Below, in pieces: positions 44,153-57,603 of a stretch of DNA of 64,000 bases. A program made the position numbers and the translations under genes. Source of the stretch: Epiperipatus broadwayi (lineage: Eukaryota > Onychophora > Udeonychophora > Euonychophora > Peripatidae); NCBI GenBank assembly GCA_028023455.1, contig JAQFVV010000022.1, forward strand, positions 12,171,100 through 12,235,099, in the 5' to 3' direction. A model generated the notes under the pieces. The model had not been told where the DNA came from. It searched no databases and saw only the letters and a program-made list of their open reading frames with translations. Within the stretch, counting starts at the first letter, position 1. The number at the start of each line of letters is the position of its first letter.

Positions 44153-47100
44153 CATGCTCCATTTTTAGCCATACACTAAAAATAGATATATAAAATAAAA
44201 GAGACAAAATGAAATAATAGAATTAATTCCTGTTGTATTAAAGTTAAATGGAATCATTGCAGTTAGTGTATTAATTGATGATCCCCAATGCATTTAGCTG
44301 AAGTTATTAAAGCTGACTTTATTTTTAAAAGGAAATTGGATAAAGAATCCATCTAACCCATGTATAATTATGAAACCTTTTAATAGTCCAAGTCATAAGC
44401 AGAAGTATGCAGGCCAGAATTATATATATATATATTGTAGCCTCAACTTTATCTCAGCGCAATCTTTAACTTATCTAACCTCAACAAACTCTCATTTATT
44501 TATTAACTTCACTTTATATGCGCTAAACTTCACTTTCTATATGTTTAACCTTAATTTTATTTCATTTCATTTATTTCAAGTAGCTAGTCAATTGAATCTA
44601 ATATTAACCTTAGGATCAAACAAGGACTATTGTGTTTATCTACTAATATTAATAATAAGATTAAGTATACCCAGGCGCCAAATTGCAACTATAAATCGTA
44701 ATGCCCATCAGAGATCATCATCACTTGCCATGCTTAGGACTATAGAAGATAATGGAGAAAGTAATTAAATTCTCTCAAAAAAAAATAATGTTGGTAAAAC
44801 CATTCAATCTATTGGTCTTAATTTCAAACCTAGCATTAGTCATGCAAATATTTCATGATAAATTTATTACTAAATTTATAATAATGAGACAACTTTCTTC
44901 CACAATTTTATTATAAATATCTGATCTCGAGTGGTAATTACGGAAAATGTTATATACATTTCTAATTTATATATGACTGGAAACAAATCAGTAATCGATG
45001 CAGAGAACTCATAATTTATGTTCATAATTTAAAATTATTATTTAATTTAATACAAGATAAAATTATTATAAATAAATACTTCTCATTTAATTCCATTACT
45101 TTATTTGTCGTTCTCAGCATCTATCACTTTCAATAGCTACAATTATATAACACGGAATGTCTGTGTTATGTTCTCTAATCTACTAACCCTTAATCTTATT
45201 TTTTTTAAACACACATATTAACCTTTCAATCAACTATCAATTCATGATCATTATTATAATAATAGTATTTCCAATTTTATTATAATATGCTACTTGACTT
45301 CCAAACTAGCTCTTAGATTAATAATCGAACTACTCTTTCTCAAGGTCTAGATCTGCCAAGAGGTGCACTTATGAGTGATTACATTGCAATGGATATGATC
45401 CCAAAATATGCTAAATTAAATTTTATTACGAGTTTACTAATGGGAATCACTCTAAACACCGAGAGCAGGAAAGGAATTTTATGTCTGCTCCCAATATTTA
45501 CAACATTGCAACGAACCAAATGATTAAATTTATTAAACTTAAATTAACTATTCCCTGCCATTTTATTCTGTATTATATAATCTGTTTGATCAAATTTAAT
45601 TAACAATTTTAAATCTATTATATTTTGCCAAGGTAAACTATGGAAGCAAAACATGGACATTAATCATATAAATCGATCAAAAATTACTTATGTAAGTAAA
45701 ATACGGAAATAAATCATAAAATTAGATTATGCAAATTAACTATGAAAATAAATTATGTAAAAATGAATTATGTAAATCAATATAAAAATGAATACTTTAA
45801 ATCAATCATGGAATCAATCAATCTTAAAAATGAATAATTTAAATTTAAATATGATCTAATATTACTTTAAATATAGGGTCTGGATGTAAATTCTGGAGAT
45901 ATTTGAAACATTAAAACACAAGACGCAATGTAATTTTATAACAATAAACAAATCTTTATTACAGTAATAGTAATGATAATAAATAAAAAATAAAAACACA
46001 CATATATAATGTCATTACACCCAAATATATGATATCAGATCTACTAAAGAATAATATTGATGATACGAATACATATTTAAATTAACTAATTTTCTGAATA
46101 ACTTATTCATTGTTTTGACCCATTTATTGATTGAATATTAAAAACGCTTACGCACGGAATCAGAATTCCGTATTTACGTATATAAAAATGCTCTTTTAAC
46201 TTTGAGAAAACCCATAAATTCCTGCTCCCCTTTTTATTGAAATCATTATTAATTGGACTATTCCAATATAATTATCAATTTTAGTTATTCTAACAAGCAA
46301 TAATAAATAACTATCAATTTTAATTACTTCAACAAGCAATATTCTTTTAGATTTCTTATGAAAAGGATGATGTGACAAGAAAAATCCTTCATTGGTTCTG
46401 TAAATGGGTTTAAATTCAAAAACCACAATTTTATGTTCATGCCTCCCAGATATTCACGCTTTTCGACCGTATATATTTTGATAGGTCAGCATGTTGCCCC
46501 AGCTTGACGATACTCAATTTACCATCCTTCACAAAATCGACTATAGATTGGCTAGCTTCTAAATTAAAATCTCTGTCATCCCCCTATCAACACACCTACA
46601 TTTGACTGAAATCCTTATTCTGTCAAAGCAACTTTTATTCTGTCCTACATAAGAAAACACTCTACGTACTTCACATCACCATGCAGTATTTTATAACGCG
46701 CACACGTCAGCGTCTTGGTAAGGGAAATTAAAAAACAACAACTCCTAACTTCAAATGTATGCTTTAGCCAGAGAGAGAGAGGTCTTCTCTAAGACCAAGA
46801 ATCATGTAAAGAACTCTTGTCTATACACTTACTCTATATAGGAATGCACAACATTTTCTACAACTCGAACAATAACTCTATTAATAATTCCCTACCTTAA
46901 TAAAAATAAATGGAGTGGGAACTAATCCTCATCTCCTACTGCCATAGTAAATAAATTATGAGATAGTTATTCCCTATCTATGAGAAGGTAAGATAACTCT
47001 ACCTCAGTAATAACAAGCATTAATAACTATTACACATATGCACACACATACATCAATTACAGTCCAGATAAATGACAAAGACTAACCAGATCCCAAATCA

Positions 47101-47700
47101 AAACTATGAATTATCTCAATTTTAAACAGTCAAGCCAACAGCAATATCCACCCAATGTCTATATTAATAACAGATCATTAACACATATAGCATAATAATG
47201 ATTTTTCATATGACCATCCAATCACTCTTCATATATCTAATATTAAGCATAAAATTTTGTCAATAAACAAAAAAAAAATATTTTGTAACTTTTTTTTTCT
47301 TCAAAAAAATCTACGTAAGCATTTATACCTCATCATTATTATATGTTAACAATTTTTAAACCTTTTTTTTTTACTTCAATGGGATCAAAATCATTTTTCT
47401 TTCCTCTAAACATTTTAAAATATAACAAAAAATTTAATATAATCTAATCGTTAAAGTTTCTATAAGCAAAGTGAAATAAAGAATAAATATTAAACATTAT
47501 GTCTCTTTCCATTGTCTCTTTCCTTCGAGGCCAAGTTTGAAGACTTGATGTTATTGTCCATAAGTTAATTATGATTTAGTTCATTTTTATTTTGGAGATA
47601 GCTATATAGATGCACAGACAGTTCTTTTAATCAAAATGTATATAAAAAAATTTAACAGAGTTCTGCTGATTACCTTTCCATTTTGATGAGTTTCTTCCTG
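44153..47700. other. AT-rich DNA, no gene identified
   Basis: A 132-codon plus ORF (44370-44768) and a 76-codon minus ORF (46196-46426) have no recognised domain. Minus strand 46440-46565 is open and reads LEASQSIVDFVKDGKLSIVK then GQHADLSKYIRSKSVNIWE, which looks protein-like but is unassigned and ends at a stop before the 76-codon ORF. Segment 46440-46760 is somewhat GC-richer. Confidence 0.35.
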
Positions 47701-47775
47701 GGTTTAAATATAGTTGTTTTTTCTTCCCTTTTTCCATTAGGTTTAAAATACAGTCAAACAAGTAGATTTTGATTA

Positions 47776-47940
47776 TTAAACATGAATTGGCTTTTAAACA
47801 TTATACAGACATTTGATGCTCTCTTTTAAAATGAAATTTAATAAGCCAAATAATTATTAAAACATGAATTGCCTCTTTAACATTATATAACAGTTTAATA
47901 GTTCTCTCTTTAAACAAATTTTTAATAAGCCAAATAGACA
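47776..47940. repeat. Imperfect tandem duplication, about 85-bp unit
   Basis: ATTAAACATGAATTGGC ... TTTAATAAGCCAAATA (47776-47853) is followed by ATTAAAACATGAATTGCC ... TTTAATAAGCCAAATA (47857-47937). Confidence 0.7.
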
Positions 47941-50900
47941 GATTGTGGCATTTGACACAGAGTCTCTTATTAAAAGTTGATTTGTTCATAATTGACTTTG
48001 GAGAAAAGGAAACATACCAATTATATATGAATTAGAAATTCATATCTTAGTTATAATGTACACTTCTTAACATATTATTAACTTTGAGAAAGAAAATTGA
48101 AATGCCAGAGAAAACTTCCAGAGATAAAAATTGTTTTGAATTAGCAGGTTAGTTCTGAATTAGTAGAGTACACCCCTTCATTTTCTCCAGCCCTTTTTAT
48201 AGGCACAGGGAGGAGAAAAAATATCTGTCAGCTTTTCTTTCTATGTCTGGATTCTCTCTGAACCCTAATTAACCTCTCTGAATCAATCAACATAAAGATC
48301 ATTTATTAACTGTCAGCTCCAACTTCTTACCCCAGCTCCAATTCCACCACATGGCCAAACATATTTCTGGGTAATTTATGAAAAGGCAATTAAAAGAAAA
48401 TTCAATTAAAAGATAAACCTACTGACAATTTTTTGGTAAAATAAATGTTACATTCTTTTATTTAAAACTTAAATAATTTTTATTATATATTTACATTTTG
48501 GAGCTAGGAATAACAAATTAGAACAGATTCATTTTACACTATATCATGAAATAACATAGAACACTATATCAATTTCTATAAAGGAACTAAAATCAAATCC
48601 ATATATCTGTATCACACACACATACATATGCAGAACATTAAATAGAAAACTGCTTATTCAGATCACATGAGCATAACATATCTACTATAATTTCTTATAA
48701 TCACAAACATTAAATACCCATTATAATTTCTTATAATTTTAAGCCTATTCTCTTGAAAAAACTGTCAAACTAAAGCTACTGATAACTAATTCAATTTCAA
48801 TTTTCACCAACTTTTTATTAATAAACACTAAAATTCATAAAGACTTTATCTTAACCATATAAATATTTATTTTTCAATTATTATATTTGTAAATTATTCT
48901 AGCGGCATACAAAAAAAAGTCAACCCCCTTGCATAAAATAATGCTAGCTATATTTTATAAAAATACAAACTGTATCTCTATATATGTTACATTTGAGCTA
49001 TACAGTTATTGATTTTTCAAATAAAACTTTTAAAAAAAAAAAAAAATTTTTTTTTTGCCTATAATTAGTTTCATTTTCTTACAATTGGTTTATAGATGAA
49101 ATAAACCAAAGGCTACAATAAATAAATATATATATATATATATATATATTCTAACCTAATAAATGAATGCCTTCCAAATTTATTTAAATCACTTTGGAAA
49201 GCCCAAACGCTTCCATCTAGGACGGGTAGCAAACCCTATATTTTTATCTAATATAGCTCGACGTTTGGTTAGTTATAATAATTCAGCTACAGCGATATGC
49301 AGTTCAGACAGAGATAGAATTAAAAAAAAAATTATCATTAATAAAATAAATTTAAAAGGAAAATTTAGACTAACTAACATTCTTTCTCTATCCCAAAACA
49401 CATTCTCTGAGCTGTAAGTACTTGCACTGTTCGACAATGATGATGATGATTTCATGTCATTGTTAATATTACCGACTAAAATAAAACATTCATTAATTTG
49501 CCAATATGCTCTCAATATTTTATTATTATACAATTAGAAGTTTCAATCTCTTAAGCCATGCCACGCTTGTAATGTTGATCATAATTGATCAATTCTTAAT
49601 GTAAGAGCACTTATAATAATGACACTAATCTCAGGGTTCTCTGTTATTTTTAAAGAAAAATGCTCGGCAGTATTGTGTTGTCGCATATGACTGACATTCT
49701 GGTCGGCTATAGGAAACATTTACCTTATTTAAATTCCAGGTGTCTTCATCCACATATCAACTATTATAATATTTAACGAGATGATAACCATATTCAATAA
49801 CAACGCATAATTTTGAATAATACAGCCATTTTATCCAGAATCTCAGTCAGAATGATGAAAAGACAAGGGTGCTTTTGTGTCCTTCCATCATCCATGACAA
49901 CACAATAATTTAACTAAGATTTATTACTTAGACACTTCACTTAAATGTGTATGGAACAATGTGCAACCAAAACCTACTAGTTTGGGAATAAAGTGATTTT
50001 ACACACACATAAAATAAAATGTTCTGGACTGAAGTTTCAATTCCATAAATAATTCTTATTAAATTAAAATATACTGAAATATTCTGATCTGCTTACAATT
50101 GTCTATCTGGTGTACTGAATTAAGATTTCATAAATGATTTTGGACTCAAGAAAGTATTGCAAGTATTATGCCAATACACTTTTATTTAGCACACAAGAAA
50201 AATGACTCAAAACAACTTGTAACAAGACTATAATTTATTATTAAATTTTAACAAGATTATGATTTATTATTACAATTTAACAAAACTATCCTTTATGATT
50301 AACATACTAAACAAACATATACAATTTATTCGATCCCATATGGATAAAACAAAATATAACTAACATTAATTCGTCTCTACTTTTAGACTTGGATTCGAAC
50401 TACTTCTTCATCTTCTTTTTACATTTATGCAAATTGAATATAACAAAATAAATATTATTATCGATACATCAACTCATCCGTTTAGTGTATCTTATATGAA
50501 TGGCTGCTTAACTTTATTAACTAACTATTTGTTTTAAAATAAAAACAATCTGATTCTAGGCAAGGCGTACAAACGATTTTTATTATCATATCATTTAATT
50601 AAATGATAGTTTTTATTTAGATAACTTATTATAATTTATGGGTTATTTATCAGAAGTTACACTTATTATTTTAATATTTACCTTAATAATAACTGAAGTT
50701 GTTATACACATTGTATTCCTCAGTATTTATATTGTGAGTGCTACTTAATCATTAACCCGAATTAAACCTAGTATTTGAACCCTCCATTGGCAAATAAAAA
50801 TTTCTAAATCACGCAATTTTAAACTTACTCTCTCCATTGACTTACGTGTGGATTACCAGCACTATTCCGCCACACAATCCAGACATTGATCATATATACT

Positions 50901-53665
50901 AGCACGCTATTTTTACTAAATGGATCTTGAGGAATTAACCTCCAATATACCCATTATCTTGCCATAACTTTCTAAACAAAACACAATATTCAACACCTTC
51001 CGTGGTGGAATTATCTCTATTTTCTCATGAGGAATATGGAATAACACCGAAGGTCTGTAGAGTTAACTACTACATTAAAATAGTTTGGTGGGTCCTTGCC
51101 TCTTACTTGGGCATAATAGGAACACACACCAATTATAATCCTCTCCTGGGATTTTAATGAATGAAATACACTAAATACGATATAAATTACTGATCGTCCT
51201 AACTCTGAGAAGCGATCACTTGGGTTATAAACATACCCGAATACTAGATTTATCTATTCCCCTCATGGAAAATAAAGCTTTTGGGGAGATCAATTTCCAT
51301 CCCACAAAATAAAGACATTACAGTTATTACTTATGCGAATATTAAGCATATACCAATGCTATATCGGGGCAAGACAAGCAAATACACTAATTACACTAAA
51401 TTTATGTTCCGGGGTATACTTAGATCAACGTCTGAAATCAATGGATAACACAGAATAAAACATAATAATTTTCACCTTTGCCAAAGAAACATTCAACAAG
51501 TAATTGGTAGTATAGTATCTTGAACTAAATTAAGTGAATGCGTTAATAAAGAATAATTGGGAATAAGTTCCTCAATTAACATAGTATAAATTTGTTTCAA
51601 ACTTTAAATAAGTAATATCCTGTATAGCACTTCTCTTTAATTACTTCTGATAATTTTAACTAGATATTTTACCTATTAAGTATCTAAATTTTTCTTCTTT
51701 TACACATCTAACATATAAATTTATACCCATAATTGCATATCATAAGTAAACACATTTTATAAAAAAAAAAAATTTTCCATGTCAAATATAAATTTAACCT
51801 AGAATAATTACAGGAAAACATACCTTTATGATTACAAGGTCATTTAAATATTACTTGACTATACAGCCTTTAACCTGTAGATATAAAAAAAAATACACAT
51901 AATTTTACAAATTAGTAAAAAAAATCATTACTTAACAAGTGCTTATTATCTCACTAGAAAAATGTTTTCCATTGGGCAATTTATCCAGATGAAGAACTTG
52001 ATCCATTCATAGTTCACGAAGCAAATTTAAAATAAGAAACACATTTTATTATTTCATTTATATAAAAGTTGCCTCCATTCTGGTGCAATTAATAAATTAG
52101 GCAAAGAAAACATAGCAGCGTTGGATGTTAACTCTTTCTTGAATTAACTGATATAATTTTTGGGATCCAAGAAAACAATACATATTTTAACATGACGAAT
52201 ATTTGACGATTGACGATCACATATACAATTCTTTTCTTTTTACTATTGGCGATACGTATCATTTTTAGCTAGCTGGCTTATGAATAAAATAATGCGCGAA
52301 TTTTCCAAAATAATATTATTATAAGGACTGCAGTTGACTTACGTGGATATAAAGTTTTAACGACTCCCGTTGATGTATACTATAACATATTATATTAGGG
52401 TTATAATTAAGTCACTAATGTTTGTAGTTTTTATTCCTACTCTAGGAATTGTAATTTTTCTTAATGATGAATTCTCCGTAAAATGCACACATACAAATTT
52501 TCCGATATTTGCCTTGAGAAAATTTATATTTTCTTTTTAAAAAAAAATATACAGGTGCATAAGTAAATATCATTGATCATTAATATTATTTCTAGATAAT
52601 TTTCAGTGAATAAAACATATTTTAATGTGGGGAACTTACATTATTTTCAAAAGCAGACAATTTCTTTTAAAAAGAGCGTGAAATTTTCTAGTTAACTTTC
52701 CTTGGCCTTTATAATATGTCTTTTTAATTATAATTTTTCTTTTATACCACGAAAAGATAATTAAATAAGGTAAAGTTAACAAATCATTGATTATTTCATG
52801 GAAATTACTTATATTACTTATTTTAAACATAATGACACTTTCCGTGATTGCTGTAGTTAATATGGTCATTTTGAACTCTAGCATATGACAGTACATTTTT
52901 GCGTATAAAAAGCTTTAAATAGGTAGATGGCCATAGAAAACAGAATATCTTATCAAATAGGATTAGCCACGCATGATATTATTAAAAATTTACTTGACTT
53001 ATATTTATTTCTGCAACAAAAATATAATAAAAAATTTGTTACCGAATTTCAGTACTGCTTCCTCCTTGTAAAACTAATGTCAGACTAAACTTTCTTCAAA
53101 ATTTGGTGGTCTTCTTTTAGCGACCTCTTACAGAAAAATAATCATTTAATTATAACATAAACAAAAGAAAAGGAAAAAAAAACTTATTACAATTATATTT
53201 TTCCGTATAATTTAAATGGATTACCAAGTAAATTGACAAATAATGAAAAATAATAAGTATATTTAATTAACAATGCTTATTAGTGATGTATAATTCTATA
53301 TACACTATTATCTAAATTAATTTAAAATTTACCAGAAGTTATTGTGCTTTATGACAAGATATTCATCTATTCTCCCTCTACCCATCCAAAATCAATTACT
53401 GTTTATAATATGTGTGCTTTTATACTATATTAAATTGCTCTTATTGTTAATATTTTAATTAAATTATTCATGCTCTTCTTCAAAATGACATCACATTACT
53501 AAATTTATTAGTTATTTGCTTAAAACACATTAAAGTGAGTAAATAGTATACTTTATTAATCACTTAATATTATTATTATTTTATCTTTTTATTTTCTAAA
53601 AAAGGATAGCATTGTTTTCCTGTGGAAACAATGCCAAATAAACCAAGTGTCAATAACACTAGGTT

Positions 53666-53668
<3 letters not shown>
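47941..53668. other. AT-rich DNA, no gene identified
   Basis: Several short ORFs (47801-47989, 49163-49417, 49273-49533, 52636-52896) lack motifs. TTGACTTACGTG occurs at 50838-50849 and 52334-52345, reading on the minus strand as a CACGTAAGTCAA donor-like context, but no open exon is convincing. An (AT)n lies at 49130-49150. Confidence 0.35.

Positions 53669-53738
<70 letters not shown>
53669..53738. repeat. (AT)n microsatellite, about 34 units
   Basis: About 68 bp of uninterrupted AT dinucleotides directly abutting the left arm of the 53739 snap-back element. Confidence 0.95.
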
Positions 53739-53744
<6 letters not shown>

Positions 53745-54073
53745 TCACTAAGTGGAGCTTACCACTACCTTGTAGCAAGCTTTAATTATAGGTGCCAAAA
53801 ATGAAAGAATTCAAAATCTCTACTGGAAAATCCTCATCCCCAGATCAATTGGTTTCAAGCTTATGGCTCACCTCAGTGAGGAGTTAGGATTTCAGACACT
53901 AGAACTAAAACTCCAACTGAAATCCTAACTTCTCACAGGTGAGCCATAAGCTTGAAAACAATTGATCTAGGGATGAGGATTTTCCGGTAGAGATTTTGAA
54001 TTCTTTCTTTTTCGGCACTTATAATTAAAGCTTGTTAGGAGCTAGTTGTAAGCTCCACCTATTGAACACTTTA
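53739..54073. mobile_element. Snap-back element related to family 1
   Basis: Arms of about 160 bp pair (GTGGAGCTTAC, AAGCTTTAATTATA, AAAGAATTCAAAATCTCTAC, GGAAAATCCTCATCCC) around a loop near 53900-53925. The ribozyme region survives as CTCCTCA, CTGAGGT ... GAAAC, GATC, TGGGGATGAGGA (minus, 53885-53840) with A9 mutated; the right arm has lost part of the core. The arms have several mismatches, so this copy is older. A tail (54074-54120) then (TA)n follows, consistent with insertion into a TA microsatellite. Confidence 0.75.
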
Positions 54074-54139
54074 ATACAGGCTTAAAAGCAAGTTACACAT
54101 TGCGTGTCTTGCTTTATTAATTATATATATATATGATCA

Positions 54140-54200
54140 CACTATCAAGCTTTGATTACATAAATGCTCAGTGTTTATGTAAACAAAGCTTGATAGTGGG
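54140..54200. repeat. Inverted repeat, about 24-bp arms
   Basis: ACTATCAAGCTTTG-TTACATAAA pairs with TTTATGTAAACAAAGCTTGATAGT across TGCTCAGTG. Confidence 0.75.
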
Positions 54201-54301
54201 CTATTGGTAAAACTCCACCTAGTGATCATAAAATGCAAGCTATGAACAAGTTAAGAAATTTATAACCTGTTTTGTTTATCATATATATATATATATATAT
54301 A

Positions 54302-56390
54302 AAATCAGAAGTCCCTTTATTTCTTTAACTTTCTATTTATGCCAGTAAAATACATATATGGGTTTTAGAGGGAAGGGAGATTAAGTAATCTAAATTATGC
54401 TCCTTCCTGAGCAGGGGGGGGGAGTAGATAATCTATGTACTTAAGGCAATGAAAATTTATTATTTATTTAGTAATAATTTAAAAAAAATCTAATATTTTA
54501 TGTATTTATATTTGGAAAAATGTTAATGAAATTAGAGATCCAAAGAATATATTTTTTTACTTTTTTTGTAAAAACAAATTTTCTTTGTGACAATAAATAA
54601 AGGTACTCAATTTATGAAGTTTCATCAGGGATAGTGTTGGTATATAAATTGATGATAGATACTAATGAGAGAATTTGTTCAGTTTTAAGGGAGTTAAGCC
54701 TCTCAACCAGCTAATAAATTATTGTTTTAACAATCCAGAAAGTTAAGCTGGTTAAAATATAAAAGGCTGCTAACTTGTGAACTATTAACCCAACTTACAT
54801 GGGAAACTATGTAGTGGCTGAAAGTCTCATTATGCTGTGGAGAAAACTTATTTATACACTGGTTGATTAAACCTAGAATTATGCAACTCCCAACGTCAAT
54901 TTTAAAGTCAAACCTGCATGAATAGCTGATGAACTGGAAATAGTAGTATATTATCTTTCATTCAGTTTTGTTTGTCCACCTATCCATGATGAATGTATAA
55001 TTTGCCTGTACTATCATTTCTACCTGGAAAAGAACACAAACAAATACATCAAAAGAAGTCTTGAATTTTAGGGATAGTGACTGTCCTATAGATAAATTTT
55101 TCAAAAAGGTTTGAAACATTTTTTAAATGTAATCAACTAATGATAATGTTATCATCAGAATTCTGATAATATGGTAATATCTATTTGATTTAGAATGTTG
55201 GGCCTTTAAATTAATTATAACAAACATATAAAATTAATTGTAATTTATTTCGATTAATATTTAACATTTCTCAAGTGTATTTCAATTTTCTTAATATTTG
55301 AAAGTTACATCAGACATAATTACTTAGATTTGCTTATTTATTGATTTATGTTTTTACAGTTATGGATTTCTGTTAATTTAAAGATAATTATGTAATTGTT
55401 TTAGATTTTATTATGCATACCACAACGCATAAGGGAAAATCTATCCAGAATATGAGCTGTCATGATATAAGATCATACATATTGCACTTTATGAAACAGA
55501 AATTAGATAGAATAAAGTAATTAAGACTAAAATATATATTTTTAAATAATTATTTAATATCTAATTAACAAAAACAAAAATGACATGATAGTATGATATT
55601 TCAATCACCCATTTCATCAAATACACACATATATAGTTTGATAAAATTATATTAATAATCAGTTAATTTTAGTCGTGGATTAATTCAAAATTCATTAAGC
55701 TATTTCTTTAAAACAGTTAGGATTTTTTTTCTATTTTTACAATGTTTCCATAACTAAAGATAATCTTTGATTTAATTGTTTTCAAACATTTAAGAATTAA
55801 TTAACAAAAAATTATTACATTTATGAAACAAAAAAAATTATATTAATAAAAAACATATAGTGTGCACAAATAAAAAAAATAATATCTCTAGATGTGGCTT
55901 TCTTTTATGAAGGCCTTTCCAGTTGCAATTATAGTTTTTCACAATGTAGTTTCTCTTTGAAAGCTTCTAAAGACGGGCCTGGTTAAATTTGTCTTTTCCT
56001 GGGTCAGAAGCAATTCCAGGTAAATGAAAATAGCATTTTTTGGCAAATTGGTTTTCTTGAATTTCCAGGTGAGACATATGTAGACAGATTCATGTCCTTG
56101 GTTGAAAGCAAGATTGCAGACTATTTTAGGGAGTACTTTCCTTTCCTACATTTTCTTCCAGTGAAAGTAGGTTACATGGAAGGAGATGATGGCTAGCTTT
56201 TAACTAAATTTAGCACATGGTTTTCATTGTACAAACCATGTTTATGATAAAGCTCATAGAATGCTAAAAGCATTATTAAACTGCTATCATATGCAATAGC
56301 TTGGTTAATATTCCTGCTGTGTTATGCTACAGCTTGATAAAGGCTTCTGGGTCTTTATTTTCAGCAGCTGGATTAAAATCTCACTGCTTT
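54302..56390. other. AT-rich non-coding DNA
   Basis: A G-run lies near 54415-54422. No gene or classified repeat, though 55900-56390 is less AT-rich and may belong to the repeat that follows. Confidence 0.35.
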
Positions 56391-56394
56391 CTCT

Positions 56395-56745
56395 TCAACA
56401 GCTAAGTTAGGAATACTTTCTTCTACTATCAGCAGCAGGATTAAGATATGACTGCTCTCTTCAACAGTTAAGTTATCAATAACTGTCTCCAGACACTTGG
56501 GTATTATCACTTATTCATACCACCAGATATGTGTTTTGTCTAGAACAATCTTTCCCACCAGCCAATTCTTACATAATCATTTTCATGATAACAAATTTAA
56601 TAAAATTTCATGAAGACAATTGTTCAACCAATTCTCTTCTCAATCACAGAAATTGAAAACAAATCAAGAACTTAAATTAATATTATCACATTCTTGACAT
56701 TCCTTTATAATAAAAAAACAAATTTTCTTGCAAAAAAATCCAAGA
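56395..56745. repeat. Dispersed repeat, copy 1 of pair with 63440-63770
   Basis: TATCAGCAGCAGGATTAAGA, CTGCTCTCTTCAACAGTTAA, TCTAGAACAATCTT, AAACAAATCAAGAACTTAAA and TTGACATTCCTTTATAAT recur in the same order at 63440-63770. About 340 bp, same orientation. An internal near-repeat (TTCAACAGCTAAGTTAGGAA near 56395) suggests further duplication. Class unknown; non-coding. Confidence 0.75.
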
Positions 56746-57164
56746 TAATCAGTTCATTGCACTGATTTGATTTTTCTTTTTCATCAAAGAGAGATTAATA
56801 AAAAACTCTTTTTAATTAAAAATAAAATTCCCAAATTTATTAACTTCTTGTTTTGTTCCCTCCCCTCTTTTTTTTTTTTTTTTTTTAAAAAAATACTCTT
56901 AAATAAATTTAATGTTTGAAAATCCTCATACTATCATGTTGGGACTTAAAATATTTAGTTAAATAAAGACCCATAAAAATATGTATTAAGAAATAAATAT
57001 CATTTTCCCCATTAATTAAGTATATTTTTTAAACACAAGGAACATGCTTCCAACTATCTAATTATTTATTTTTCTAGGACAGCAATGTAACCAACTAGTT
57101 ACAATATATATATATATACATAAGACAAAAAATTCAATTACTCAAGACTTTACAAATGTAGATA

Positions 57165-57325
57165 ACAATCCTTAGCTGTCAATAGTATCAACCTGTAATC
57201 AAAATATCTTCCTTTAACAATAAAGTAGTATCACCTTAGTTGTTAAAGGGGGTTGTCTTGACTACAGGTTGAGATTACTGATAGTTTGACTACAGGTTGA
57301 GATTACTGATAGCTTAAGAGTTGGC
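57165..57325. repeat. Inverted repeat with a 28-bp tandem duplication
   Basis: GACTACAGGTTGAGATTACT occurs twice, 28 bp apart (57259, 57287); AATAGTATCAACCTGTAATC on the left side is their inverted partner, and CTTTAACAATAA / TTGTTAAAGG pair inside. Confidence 0.65.
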
Positions 57326-57344
57326 TATCATATATATATATATA

Positions 57345-57553
57345 TAAAATACATATTTTGCAGGTTCATCCATGTTAAAAAAATTTAAATATTAATATTC
57401 TGATGTTTCAACTTGGTCACACAAGTCATCTACTACAACCATCTTTCTATCTTTTATCACCCAGTGGATGACTTGTGTGACCAAGTCGAAACATGGGAAT
57501 ATTAATATTTAAATTTTTTTAACATGGATGAACCCGCAAAATATGTATTTTAT
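57345..57553. mobile_element. Snap-back element in a TA microsatellite
   Basis: 86-bp arms (AAAATACATATTTTGCAGGT ... TTGGTCACACAAGTCATC and complement) differ at only a few positions, loop about 37 bp. (TA)n precedes it and, after a 31-bp unpaired tail (57554-57584), (AT)n follows, so the TSD is hidden in the microsatellite. The right arm holds a degraded hammerhead-like GGATGA-CTTG-TGTGAC-CAAG-T-CGAAAC. Confidence 0.75.
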
Positions 57554-57603
57554 ATATTCAACCCGTGAAAATCTTTGTTTCAACATATATATATATATAT
57601 ATA

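Noticed and set aside
44153-51500. Nuclear mitochondrial insertion
   Set aside because: Composition is suggestive but no mitochondrial protein or rRNA motif could be read.
53622-53804. 60-codon ORF with a long alternating Tyr-Ile run
   Set aside because: It is only translation of the (AT)n microsatellite.
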